From Yinghuangia soli (lineage in GTDB: Bacteria; Actinomycetota; Actinomycetes; Streptomycetales; Streptomycetaceae), in the NCBI RefSeq assembly GCF_021502675.1, contig NZ_JAKFHA010000006.1, positions 120,456-184,455 of the forward strand: a stretch of DNA of 64,000 nucleotides. Reading direction: 5' to 3'. Positions 43,646-51,975 of the stretch are shown one piece after another (position 1 is the stretch's first letter; each line of letters begins with the position of its first letter). Position numbers and translations under genes: made by a program. The notes beneath the pieces were generated by a model that was not told the origin of the DNA, searched no databases, and saw only the letters and a program-made list of their open reading frames with translations.

Positions 43646-44116
43646 TCAGCCGAGTTTCATCAGCTCGACGCGCGTGCCGTCCGGGTCCGCGAGGAACAGC
43701 AGTTCGGCGCTGCCCAGCTCGGTCTTCATGCTGGTGCGGGTGCCGTCCAGCACCGTGCCGCCGAACTCGGCGAGCCGGGCGCCGGCGGCGTCCACGTCCT
43801 CCACGACGAAACTGAGGTGGGTGAGCCCGAGCTGGTTGCGCTGCGCGGACGGGGCGCCGGTCGCACCGGGCGACGCGTAGTGCAGCAGCTCGATCATCAA
43901 GGTGCCCTTGGCGATCATCTGCGAGGTGAGCCGCACGTCGCCGGGCACCTCCAGGGCCGCGGCCGCCTCGTTCCCGATCTCGTACGAGATGACCGGCGCG
44001 AAGCCGAGGCCCTCGCAGTAGAAGCGCATCGCCCGGTCGAGGTCGGCGACGCACAGACCGAAGTGCGAGACGGCGTACGCGTCGCCGGCGAGCGGCGCGG
44101 CGGTGGCATCGGACAT
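43646..44116 (-). CDS. VOC (glyoxalase/bleomycin-resistance fold) family protein
   Basis: 156-aa metal-dependent fold with paired beta-alpha-beta-beta-beta modules: VSHFGLCVADLDRAMRFYCEGLGF (metal His), LMIELLHYASPG (metal Glu), LGLTHLSFVVEDVDAAGARLAEFGG and a closing LLFLADPDGTRVELMKL. VOC members include dioxygenases, epimerases (methylmalonyl-CoA epimerase type) and isomerases; the proximity to CoA-transferase and acyl-CoA genes would fit an acyl-CoA epimerase, but this is inference. ATG 44116 has AGGGAG 5 nt upstream. A 15-bp palindrome stands 48 bp upstream. Confidence 0.88.
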   Translation of the reverse strand: MSDATAAPLAGDAYAVSHFGLCVADLDRAMRFYCEGLGFAPVISYEIGNEAAAALEVPGDVRLTSQMIAKGTLMIELLHYASPGATGAPSAQRNQLGLTHLSFVVEDVDAAGARLAEFGGTVLDGTRTSMKTELGSAELLFLADPDGTRVELMKLG

Positions 44117-44163
44117 GGGTACTCCCTGGGCCGGACGACGGTGCGGGTTCAGCGGCGAATTCA

Positions 44164-44178
44164 CTGACGGTTCGTCAG
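44164..44178. promoter_or_regulatory. Palindromic operator CTGACG-GTT-CGTCAG
   Basis: Perfect 6-bp arms with a 3-nt spacer in the divergent region between VOC (-) and DUF4383 (+). Spacing and base pattern are typical of TetR-family operators. Confidence 0.6.
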
Positions 44179-44334
44179 ATCCATCGGCTGCGCGCACCGT
44201 AACAACGCGAGGCCCAAGGAGCGAGAGGCACGCGGCATCGGACGCACTTGGCATTCCGGCGAATCAGGATCACCATCGTATTAGGAAGAAAGCATCAAGA
44301 AACGGACCCTGCCGCGATCCCGAGGAGGCGTCCG

Positions 44335-44868
44335 ATGAAGCTCCACGACGAATTGCCGGTGGATCACCGGCTCAGCCAGGTCTACCGCTTCGGAGCCGGC
44401 GCGGTCGGGGTCTTCCTGCTCGTCTTCGGCATCCTGGCGCTGGTGGACCAGCTCGACTTCTTCGGCACCACGGGCAAGGACGTCGCCGGCCTGTCCGCCA
44501 ACGGCGCACTGGGCATCCTGTCCGTCGCGGTCGGGCTGATCCTGATCGCGGGCGCGTTCCGGGGCGGCAACTTCGCCTCCACGCTCAACATCACCGTGGG
44601 CATCCTCTTCGTGCTCAGCGGGTTCGTGAACCTCGCGCTGCTCGGCAAGGACGCCAACGTGCTGGGCTTCACGATGTCCAACGTGATCTTCAGCTTCGCG
44701 GTCGGACTGGTGCTCATGGTCTGCGGCATGTACGGCCGGGTGGGCAGCGCCCTGCCGCACGACAATCCGTACTGGCGGTCCCGGCACGCCCACCAGGCGG
44801 CCCGCGAGGACACCGCGCGGCAGACCAAGGCACGCGGCCTGCCCGGTGGCCCGGTGAACGCGCACTGA
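44335..44868 (+). CDS. DUF4383 four-helix membrane protein
   Basis: 177-aa integral membrane protein with four hydrophobic helices (residues ~18-38, 52-72, 80-100, 107-127): RFGAGAVGVFLLVFGILALV, GILSVAVGLILIAGAF, TLNITVGILFVLSGFVNLALL, MSNVIFSFAVGLVLMVCGMYG. It matches the DUF4383 family, whose function is unknown. The C-terminus is polar. ATG 44335 has GGAGG 6 nt upstream. The CoA-transferase start lies 60 bp after its stop, so the two may be cotranscribed. Confidence 0.88.
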   Translation: MKLHDELPVDHRLSQVYRFGAGAVGVFLLVFGILALVDQLDFFGTTGKDVAGLSANGALGILSVAVGLILIAGAFRGGNFASTLNITVGILFVLSGFVNLALLGKDANVLGFTMSNVIFSFAVGLVLMVCGMYGRVGSALPHDNPYWRSRHAHQAAREDTARQTKARGLPGGPVNAH

Positions 44869-44928
44869 CCCGCAGTGGATGATGGGGTCTCCCCGCCCGG
44901 AACCGCCGGAAGGACCCGAGGAGGCCCC

Positions 44929-46107
44929 ATGCCGATGCCGCCGCACCCGCCGCCCGCCGCCGCCCTGCCCCTGGCCGGAGTCACGGTGGTCGCGCTGGAG
45001 CAGGCGGTCGCCGCTCCGTTCGCCACCCGGCAGCTGGCCGATCTCGGCGCCCGCGTGGTCAAGGTGGAGCGGCCCGGCGACGGCGACTTCGCGCGCGCGT
45101 ACGACGGTGTGGTGCACGGCCAGTCGAGCCATTTCGTGTGGCTCAACCGCGGCAAGGAGTCGATCGCGCTCGACCTCAAGGACGGCAGGGAAGGCGGCGA
45201 CCGCGAGGTCCTGGACCGGCTGCTGGCGCGCGCCGACGTGTTCGTGCAGAACCTCGCGCCGGGGGCCGCGGAGCGCCTCGGCCTGGGCGCCGAGGAGCTC
45301 ACCGCGCGGCATCCGCGGCTGATCGCGTGCGGCATCTCCGGCTACGGCACGACCGGTCCGTACCGCGACAAGAAGGCGTACGACCTGCTCGTGCAGTGCG
45401 AGACGGGGCTGCCCTCGATCACCGGCGGCCCCGAGGGGCCCGCGAAGGCGGGCATCGCGGTAGCCGACATCGCGGCCGGCATGTACGCCTTCACCGGGGT
45501 GCTGACCGCCCTGTACGAGCGCGAACTCACCGGGCAGGGCGGCCGGTTCGAAGTCTCGATGCTGGAGGCGCTCGGCGAGTGGATGGGCTTCCCCTACTAC
45601 TGGGCGCAGTACGGCGGCGTGCCACCGGTCCGCAGCGGCGCCCGGCACGCCACGATCGCCCCGTACGGCCCCTTCCCCGCGGGCGACGGCGGCCAGGTGT
45701 TCCTGGCCGTGCAGAACCAGCGCGAGTGGGGCGTGCTGTGCCGGGACGTGCTGGCCCGGCCCGAGTTGGAGCACGACCCGCGGTACGCGGCCAATCCGGA
45801 CCGGCTCGCGCACCGCGACGAACTGGACGCCGAGATCGCGGCGGCGTTCTCCGACGCGACCGCCGACGAGGTGCTGGCCAAGCTCGACCGGGCGGGCATC
45901 GCCAATGCGATGCTGCGCGACATGGCCGGATTCGCCGGCCACCCGCAGCTGGCCGCCCGCGACCGGTGGCGCGAAGTGGACTCGCCCGGCGGGCCGTTGC
46001 GGGCCCTGCTGCCGCCGGTCACCGTGCCGGGCCGCGAGCCTGCGATGGGTCCGATTCCGTCGGTCGATCAGCACGGTGCGGCGATCCGGGCCGAACTCGG
46101 GCTCTGA
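44929..46107 (+). CDS. CaiB/BaiF family III CoA-transferase
   Basis: 392-aa enzyme that moves CoA between carboxylic acids (formyl-CoA, carnitine, racemase-type reactions). Seen: LPLAGVTVVALEQAVAAPFATRQLADLGARVVKVERPG, FVWLNRGKESIALDLK, the catalytic Asp region KKAYDLLVQCETGLPSITG, and MYAFTGVLTALYERELTGQGG. The length is normal. ATG 44929 has GAGGAGG 4-5 nt upstream. The 3' end overlaps the convergent MFS gene by 89 bp. The neighbourhood suggests activation of an organic acid imported by the MFS protein. Confidence 0.93.
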   Translation: MPMPPHPPPAAALPLAGVTVVALEQAVAAPFATRQLADLGARVVKVERPGDGDFARAYDGVVHGQSSHFVWLNRGKESIALDLKDGREGGDREVLDRLLARADVFVQNLAPGAAERLGLGAEELTARHPRLIACGISGYGTTGPYRDKKAYDLLVQCETGLPSITGGPEGPAKAGIAVADIAAGMYAFTGVLTALYERELTGQGGRFEVSMLEALGEWMGFPYYWAQYGGVPPVRSGARHATIAPYGPFPAGDGGQVFLAVQNQREWGVLCRDVLARPELEHDPRYAANPDRLAHRDELDAEIAAAFSDATADEVLAKLDRAGIANAMLRDMAGFAGHPQLAARDRWREVDSPGGPLRALLPPVTVPGREPAMGPIPSVDQHGAAIRAELGL

Positions 46108-47356
46108 CCGGGCGATCCGCACCCCGCTCCGTACCTGGATCCGCACCTCGATCCTTACCCCGCTCCGCATTCCGCCCCGCACCCCGCTCCGCGCCGACCG
46201 GGGTCAGTGCGGCCGCGGCCAGCGGGATCACCGCGCATATCCCGTAGGCCGCCGCGTAGCCCGGGCCGCCGATCACCATCGCGAACACCGGCGGACTGGC
46301 CGCCGCGGCCAGGTTCTGCCCGGTGTTGTGGATGCCCAGCGCCCGTCCCGCCCAGGCGGATCCGGCCAGTTCGGCGACCGAGGTGAACGCCACGCCGTTC
46401 CAGCAGACCGTGGCCACCGAGGCGACCAGCAGGGCGACGACGGCCGGCCACGACTGCCCCAGCGCCGCCACCGCCAGCGCGGCGACCGCCGCCGCGTTCG
46501 CGAGCGACAGGCGGCGCATGGGGATCAGCCGCGAGCCCATGCGGTCCGACCACGCACCGACGACCAGCCGGGACACCGCCGCGGCGGTCTGCACGACGGC
46601 CAGCAGGCGGCCGGCCGACGTCGCGGTCCAGCCGTGCTCCTGCACCAGGTAGTCCGCGGAGTACGAGACCACCACGAACTGCGGTATCACCAGCAGCGCG
46701 CCGGCCGCGTGGATCCGGAACAGCACCGGCGTCCCGTACGGCGAAGCGGGCCGGTCCGCACCCGCGGCGGGCGCCTCGCGGGGCGGGTCGGCGACGAAGA
46801 ACGCGACCGCCAGCCCGGCCAGCACGCAGAAGACCATCGGGAACAGCAGCGCGGTCCGGAAGCCGTGCGCACTGCCGATCGGCGGCAGCACCAGCGCACC
46901 CGCGACCATGCCCAGCGGCTGGGCCATCTGCCGCACGCCCATGGCCACGCCGCGCTGCTCGGGCCCGAACCAGCCCAGCACCACGCGGCCGCTGGCCGCG
47001 TTGACCGAGGCGCTGCACGCGCCTGCGACGGCCAGCCACGTCCCCATCCACACCACGCCGTCCCGGCTGACCGCCAGGCCGATCGCGCCGCCGGCCAGCA
47101 GCATGCCGGACGCCATGACGACGCGCTCCCCGAACCGGTCGGCGGCCGCGCCCCACAGCACCAGGGTGGCCATCAGACCGATCGTGGGACAGGTGACCAA
47201 GGTGCCTGCGGCGGTCAGCGACATGCCTTCGTCGGCCCGCAACACCGGCACCAGGTAGGCCAGTCCGTACAGGAAGACGCAGCTCGCGCACTGCGCGGTC
47301 ATGCCCACCGCGAGCATGCGCCACCGCCGCCGCGAGCCCTTTCCCTCTGCGTGCAC
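46019..47356 (-). CDS. MFS transporter with repetitive charged C-terminus
   Basis: 445-aa major facilitator with ~12 helices, of the organic-acid/oxalate-formate-like antiporter type (AADRFGERVVMASG motif A, GVRQMAQPLGMVAGALVLPPIG). GTG 47356 is preferred over GTG 47407 because GGAGG lies 8 nt upstream and the transmembrane region begins ~18 residues later. The last ~55 residues, past the membrane domain, are Arg/Ala/Gly/Asp repeats (AERG-like) encoded by 12-bp repeats, and the end of the frame runs 89 bp antisense into the CoA-transferase. A shorter functional protein is possible; the conserved part ends near ALTPVGAE. Confidence 0.85.
   Translation of the reverse strand: MHAEGKGSRRRWRMLAVGMTAQCASCVFLYGLAYLVPVLRADEGMSLTAAGTLVTCPTIGLMATLVLWGAAADRFGERVVMASGMLLAGGAIGLAVSRDGVVWMGTWLAVAGACSASVNAASGRVVLGWFGPEQRGVAMGVRQMAQPLGMVAGALVLPPIGSAHGFRTALLFPMVFCVLAGLAVAFFVADPPREAPAAGADRPASPYGTPVLFRIHAAGALLVIPQFVVVSYSADYLVQEHGWTATSAGRLLAVVQTAAAVSRLVVGAWSDRMGSRLIPMRRLSLANAAAVAALAVAALGQSWPAVVALLVASVATVCWNGVAFTSVAELAGSAWAGRALGIHNTGQNLAAAASPPVFAMVIGGPGYAAAYGICAVIPLAAAALTPVGAERGAGRNAERGKDRGADPGTERGADRPVRARVRPGSPHRADRPTESDPSQARGPAR
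46114..46197. repeat. Seven-unit degenerate 12-bp tandem repeat
   Basis: Units include GATCCGCACCCC, GCTCCGTACCTG, GATCCGCACCTC, GATCCTTACCCC, GCTCCGCATTCC, GCCCCGCACCCC and GCTCCGCGCCGA. It starts 6 bp after the CoA-transferase stop and encodes the tail of the convergent MFS gene. Confidence 0.9.
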
Positions 47357-47717
47357 GACCGCCCCCTCCCGCCGACCGGGCCGGCGGCCCGCGACAACAG
47401 CATGCACGCTACATGGAATCTCATTTTATGAGACATGGATATTGAAGGGTGGACAGCGCGGAGCGCGCACCGCCGTGGCTCGGCAGTCTCGGCAGTCTCG
47501 GCAGCCGCGGTCCCCGGCAGTTCGGCGTCCATGCTCGGCGTGCCGGTTTGGGAGCAGCGGGCGTGCAGTGTGAGGGTCGAAGCGCTGCGCGGGGCGGGGC
47601 GCAGCGCCCCGCCCCGCGCTCCCGCGCCGCCCCGAGCCGCAGCGTCCGGTCCGGAGCACCCGAACCGGCCCGATCAGCCCCCGATCGGGCCGGCGCTCCC
47701 GCAGAACCTGGAGAGCC
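47357..47717. other. Divergent regulatory gap between MFS and P1 peptidase
   Basis: 361 bp with no gene. It contains the AT-rich palindrome at 47419-47433 and GC-rich sequence with short CTCGGCAGT repeats near 47475-47505. Confidence 0.5.
47419..47433. promoter_or_regulatory. Palindrome TCTCAT-TTT-ATGAGA
   Basis: Perfect 6-bp arms and 3-nt spacer, the lowest-GC spot in this region, 63 bp upstream of the MFS start (-). Candidate operator overlapping its promoter. Confidence 0.55.
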
Positions 47718-48842
47718 ATGACCACCGTGCCGCACGCGATTCCGGCCGCCCCCGGCCCCAACAACGCGCTCACCGACGTCGCCGGGCTCCGGGTCGGGCA
47801 CGCCGAGTACGTCGGCGGCGGTGCACTGACCGGCGTCACCGTTGTGCTGACCCCGCCCGGCGGGGCGGTGGCCGCGGTGGAGGTCCGCGGCGGCGGGCCC
47901 GGCACCCGGGAGACCGATGCGCTGGACCCGCGGAACCTGGTGCCGCGCATCGAGGCCGTCGCGCTGTGCGGCGGCAGCGCCTACGGCCTGGAGGCCGCCT
48001 CGGGGGTGATGGCGTGGCTGGAGGACCAGGGCCGCGGCTTCCCGGTCGGCACCGCGCCGCACGAAGTGGTCCCCGTGGTGCCCGCGGCGGCGATCTTCGA
48101 CCTGGGCCGCGGCGGCGATTTCCGGCGCCGTCCGGATGCGGCTCTGGGCCGGCTGGCCGCCGAGCGGGCCGCCGAGACGCCGGACCGCGCACCCATGCGC
48201 ACCGGCGTGCTGGGCGCCGGCACGGGCGCCGTCGCCGGTGGCCTGAAAGGAGGGGTCGGGACCGCGAGTTGCGTTCTCGACGGCGGCGTGACGGTGGCCG
48301 CGCTGGCGGTGGTGAACGCCGCGGGATCACCGGCCGACCCGGCCGACGGACGGCTGTACGGGGCTCATCTCGGGCTGCCCGGCGAATTCCCCAGGGCTGC
48401 TCCCCCGGCCGACGAACACGCCGCCGCGATGGCGTATTTCGCCGCCCTGGCGGAGACTCCCCCGCCGCTCAACACGACGGTGGCCGTGGTGGCGACGGAC
48501 GCCGCGCTCACCCGCGCGCAGGCGCTCAAGACGGCCGGTGCGGCGCACGACGGGATGGCCCGCGCGCTGCGTCCGGCGCACACCCTGTTCGACGGCGACA
48601 CCGTCTTCGTCCTCGCCACCGGGACCCGGCCGCTGCCCGCGGTCCCCCCGGACAGCCCCTACGGAGTGGACGCGGAAGCAGCCGCTCTCGCGGCAATTCA
48701 TGCAGCCGCCGCGGACGTTCTGGCCCGGGCGATCGTGGACGGGGTTCTTGCGGCGGAATCGACGGATATGGCCGCCGGCCCGGTGCCGTCCTATCGCTCG
48801 CTGTATCCGAGGGCCACCGCCCGTCACCGGCCGCGCCCCTGA
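47718..48842 (+). CDS. P1/S58 family peptidase (DmpA / NylC-like)
   Basis: 374-aa Ntn-type amidohydrolase of the DmpA/6-aminohexanoate-oligomer hydrolase family, self-cleaving before a Thr/Ser nucleophile. Seen: NALTDVAGLRVGHAE, GGGPGTRETDALDPRNLV, CGGSAYGLEAASGV, GTGAVAGGLKGGVGTAS and the processing site PLNTTVAVVATDA, where T253 after N252 is the likely nucleophile. Substrates in the family are short or beta-amino-acid peptides and cyclic amides. ATG 47718 with GGAG 6 nt upstream. It may degrade an amide compound taken up by the neighbouring MFS protein (inference). Confidence 0.92.
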   Translation: MTTVPHAIPAAPGPNNALTDVAGLRVGHAEYVGGGALTGVTVVLTPPGGAVAAVEVRGGGPGTRETDALDPRNLVPRIEAVALCGGSAYGLEAASGVMAWLEDQGRGFPVGTAPHEVVPVVPAAAIFDLGRGGDFRRRPDAALGRLAAERAAETPDRAPMRTGVLGAGTGAVAGGLKGGVGTASCVLDGGVTVAALAVVNAAGSPADPADGRLYGAHLGLPGEFPRAAPPADEHAAAMAYFAALAETPPPLNTTVAVVATDAALTRAQALKTAGAAHDGMARALRPAHTLFDGDTVFVLATGTRPLPAVPPDSPYGVDAEAAALAAIHAAAADVLARAIVDGVLAAESTDMAAGPVPSYRSLYPRATARHRPRP

Positions 48843-49108
48843 ATTCCCGGCCAATTCCCGATGATTCCGGAGGGAACGGGCCGATTCCCGCAGCCGCGGA
48901 ATACGCAACTCCCGTACCAGGCCTTCAAGATCGACTGAAACTCCGCGGTTAAGGTGCAGTGCACACGCGGTTGTCCAGCCCCTATCATCCCCCGCAGCGC
49001 TCGAATTTCCGGTTTCCGCCGCCCCCACGGCTTCCGGCCGCCCGAGCGCATGAACTGCATGCGCGTCGGGGGCCGTCGACAGGCAGGCGATCTAGGAGGC
49101 GCGGCGGA

Positions 49109-50266
49109 ATGGGGACGATCGACCATTTCTCGGCAGGACCCCTCACCCCGGCTCTGGCCTATGTGATGTCCTGCCTCGGTTCCGGACTCGGCCTTCTGTG
49201 CACCTCACGGGCTCGCGCGGTGGCCGGCTGGGCGCGCGGCCGATGGCTGATTCTCGCCGCCGCCTCGATCGGCGGAACCGGAATCTGGGTCATGCATTTC
49301 ATTGCGATGCTGGGATTCTCCGTGGAAGGCACCGGCATTCGCTACGACGTGCAGCGCACGATCCTCAGCCTCGCCGTCTCGATCGCGGTGGTCGGCCTCG
49401 GCCTGTCGATCGTCGGCTACGCCGGGAACCGGGTCGCCGCGCTGCTGCTGGGCGGCACGGTCACCGGGGCCGGAGTGGCGAGCATGCACTACATGGGCAT
49501 GTCCGCGATGTGGCTCCGGGCCGAGGTCAACTACGACACGCTCATCGTCGGGGTCTCGGTCGCCATCGCCGTGGTCGCGGCCACCGTCGCGCTGTGGATG
49601 GCGTTCAACATCAAAGGCCCGGCGGCCACCGCGACTTCCGCACTCATCATGGGCCTCGCGGTGAGTGGAATGCACTACACCGGAATGTACTCGATGAGTG
49701 TGGACATGTCCGGGTCGAGCGGCATGGCACACGGCGCCGAACCCGTGCAGTTCCTCGCCCCGCTCATCACCGGAATCAGTCTCTTCACTTTCGTCACACT
49801 CTTCATCGTCGCGCTCTCGCCGACCGAGGACGAAATGCAGGAAGAGGCGGAACTGGCCACCAGGCTGCAGCGGCTGACCCAGGACCAGGTAATTCGGCGG
49901 CGCGGCACGATACGCCCGGAACGCAGCCGCCGGTCCGCCGCGCGGCCGGCCCGCCCGGCCCCCGAGCCGGCCGCCGAGGAGTCGATCTCGGAATCGCTCT
50001 GGGGGAATTCCGGATTCACCGCGCCGGGCCTCCGGCACCCGGCCCCCGGCGGAATTCCGCATTCCGCTTCCGGTGCGGTGCCGACCCCGCCGAACGGCAC
50101 TCCGCTGCCGCCCATGCCGCAGCGCCGCCCCGGGCAATCGCACGGGCAGGCGCAGGGGCGGACACCGGGGCAAGGATACGGACAAGGACAGGGGCAAGGG
50201 CAGGGACAGCAGCGCGGCCAAGAGCCGGGCGCCCACGAGGACTTCTTCCGGAACCCGCGGCTCTGA
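49109..50266 (+). CDS. MHYT-domain integral membrane sensor with Gln/Gly/Pro-rich tail
   Basis: 385-aa protein; residues ~10-245 form seven membrane helices with three MHYT repeats (WVMHFIAM, SMHYMGM, GMHYTGM). MHYT domains are proposed to bind copper and sense O2, CO or NO. No kinase or GGDEF domain follows; the C-terminal ~130 residues are cytoplasmic, first charged helical, then Pro/Gly, then Gln/Gly repeats (GQGYGQGQGQGQGQQ). ATG 49109 has AGGAGG 9 nt upstream. A paralog lies 1.7 kb downstream, with an amidase homolog between. Confidence 0.9.
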   Translation: MGTIDHFSAGPLTPALAYVMSCLGSGLGLLCTSRARAVAGWARGRWLILAAASIGGTGIWVMHFIAMLGFSVEGTGIRYDVQRTILSLAVSIAVVGLGLSIVGYAGNRVAALLLGGTVTGAGVASMHYMGMSAMWLRAEVNYDTLIVGVSVAIAVVAATVALWMAFNIKGPAATATSALIMGLAVSGMHYTGMYSMSVDMSGSSGMAHGAEPVQFLAPLITGISLFTFVTLFIVALSPTEDEMQEEAELATRLQRLTQDQVIRRRGTIRPERSRRSAARPARPAPEPAAEESISESLWGNSGFTAPGLRHPAPGGIPHSASGAVPTPPNGTPLPPMPQRRPGQSHGQAQGRTPGQGYGQGQGQGQGQQRGQEPGAHEDFFRNPRL

Positions 50267-50418
50267 GCAGCCCCGGGCGGGCCGGACGGCTCCGCCCGCA
50301 TCGCTCTGACGATCCGTAACGCCGCGGACACGCTGGAGTGATGCGGCCGCAATCCCGGGGGCCGAAGCTGTGCGGACAGCAAACGCACAGCAGACGCCCA
50401 CCAGGGGGAGGCAGGCGC

Positions 50419-51786
50419 ATGCCCGAGCCGATGTCCATCGCGGAGACGGCCCGCGCACTGCGCGACGGCCGCACCACCTCGCTCGACCTGGTCGCCGCCG
50501 CCCTCGAGCGCGCCGACCGGTTCGGCGCCCGGCTCGGCACCTTCGCGGAACGGCGCGATGAGGCGGCCCTCGCCGAGGCCGAGCGCGCCGATGCGGAACG
50601 CGCGGCCGGGCTGCACCTCGGCCCGCTGCACGGCGTCCCGCTGGGGGTGCGCGACATGCTGGCCGATTCGGTCGCGGTGACCCGGCTGCGCGACGCCGGG
50701 GCGGTCCTGCTCGGCACCACCACCGCAATGGAGTTCACCATCGGCCTGCCCGACCCCGGGCGGCCCACCGCGGTGCCGCGCAATCCGTGGAACCCGGCGA
50801 CCTGGGCAGGCGGCGCGAGTTCGGGCACCGCGAACGGCGTGGCCGCGGGCCTCTTCCCGGCCGGCGTCGGCGCGGACGGCGCGGGCGGCATCCGCATGCC
50901 GTCCGCGTTCTGCGGCGTCACCGGCCTGCGGCCTACCCGCGGGCGGGTGCCCGGGCCGTCCGGTGCGGGCCGCGGCCGGCCGCTCGACCACATCGGGCCG
51001 GTGGCCCGGACCGCCGAGGACTGCGCGCTCATGCTGGCCGTGATGGCCGGCTTCGACGCCGGCGACCACCAGTGCGCGGACCGCCCGGTGCCCGACTACC
51101 GGGCGCGGCTGAACGGTGATCTGGACGGCGTCCGGATCGGCGTCGACCCGCTGATGCGCGTCGGCGGCGATCTCGCGGACCGCTCCCTTCCGCTGCGCTT
51201 CGGCTCGGCACTCGACGTGCTGGCGGCCGCCGGGGCGGTCATCGTCGAGGTCGAACTCCCCTTCGTCCGCGAGCTGTACGCGGCGGACATGCTGACCCTC
51301 GCGGCCGAGGCGCTGGCCCACCACGCCCCCGATCTGTCCACCCGCTGGGAGGAGTTCGGCACGGTAGGCCGCACCGCGTTCACCACCGGCGCGTTCTACA
51401 CCGCGGCGGACTACGTGCGGGCACAAGGCGTCCGGCGGACCGGCCAGGAGGCCGTCAACAACCTGCTCGGCAAGGTCGACCTGCTGGTCACGCCGACCGC
51501 GACGGTCGGGGCGCCGCGCGTGGACACGCTGGACACCCCGGGCTTCATGGCGGTGTTCGGGTCCGCGGTGCACACGCCGTACTGGAGTGCGGTGGGCAAT
51601 CCGACGCTGTCGGTCCCGGTCGGGTTCAGCGACGACGGACTGCCGCTCGCCATGCAGATCTCGGGCCGGCCGTTCGACGAGGCGACCGTGCTGCGGGCCG
51701 GCGAGGCGTACCAGCGCCGGGCCGGCTGGCACACCGAAATCCCGGACATGCGCGGCAAGTTGGCCAGGATCCCGGCAGCGGCGTAG
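50419..51786 (+). CDS. Amidase-signature homolog lacking catalytic residues (probable pseudoenzyme)
   Basis: 455-aa protein of the amidase-signature fold: LGPLHGVPLGVRDM, AGAVLLGTTTAMEFTIG, GGASSGTANGVAAGLFP, GIRMPSAFCGVTGLRPTRGRVP, DHIGPVARTAEDCALML. Normal members use Lys–cisSer–Ser. Here the Lys after GVP is Arg (R78), and the nucleophile Ser of GGSIR is Gly (G157, in GAGGIR). About 20-25 residues normally present between the Lys loop and the RLR-AGAV helix are also missing. It is therefore unlikely to hydrolyse amides by the standard mechanism. The frame is intact, with a strong RBS (GGGGGAGG) before ATG 50419, so it is not a decayed gene. It sits between two MHYT sensors. Confidence 0.88.
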   Translation: MPEPMSIAETARALRDGRTTSLDLVAAALERADRFGARLGTFAERRDEAALAEAERADAERAAGLHLGPLHGVPLGVRDMLADSVAVTRLRDAGAVLLGTTTAMEFTIGLPDPGRPTAVPRNPWNPATWAGGASSGTANGVAAGLFPAGVGADGAGGIRMPSAFCGVTGLRPTRGRVPGPSGAGRGRPLDHIGPVARTAEDCALMLAVMAGFDAGDHQCADRPVPDYRARLNGDLDGVRIGVDPLMRVGGDLADRSLPLRFGSALDVLAAAGAVIVEVELPFVRELYAADMLTLAAEALAHHAPDLSTRWEEFGTVGRTAFTTGAFYTAADYVRAQGVRRTGQEAVNNLLGKVDLLVTPTATVGAPRVDTLDTPGFMAVFGSAVHTPYWSAVGNPTLSVPVGFSDDGLPLAMQISGRPFDEATVLRAGEAYQRRAGWHTEIPDMRGKLARIPAAA

Positions 51787-51975
51787 GGACCGCAGGACGG
51801 CGTGCGCCGGGCGCACGCCGCGGGACCGGCGGGCGAACTATACGCCGGGGAATGGTGATGCAGGGCGATTCCGCGTACAAAGCGACGCAGCCCGTGTACT
51901 CCCGGTCACGCTGAAGGCCGAGAGGAGGTGCCGCTGTTCCCGCACGCCGAGCGGGACTGGCGCGGCACTACAGAC

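Noticed and set aside
50419..51786. Amidase called as a pseudogene
   Set aside because: The frame is full length with a strong RBS and conserved fold motifs; substitutions are confined to catalytic positions, which suggests a retained non-catalytic protein.
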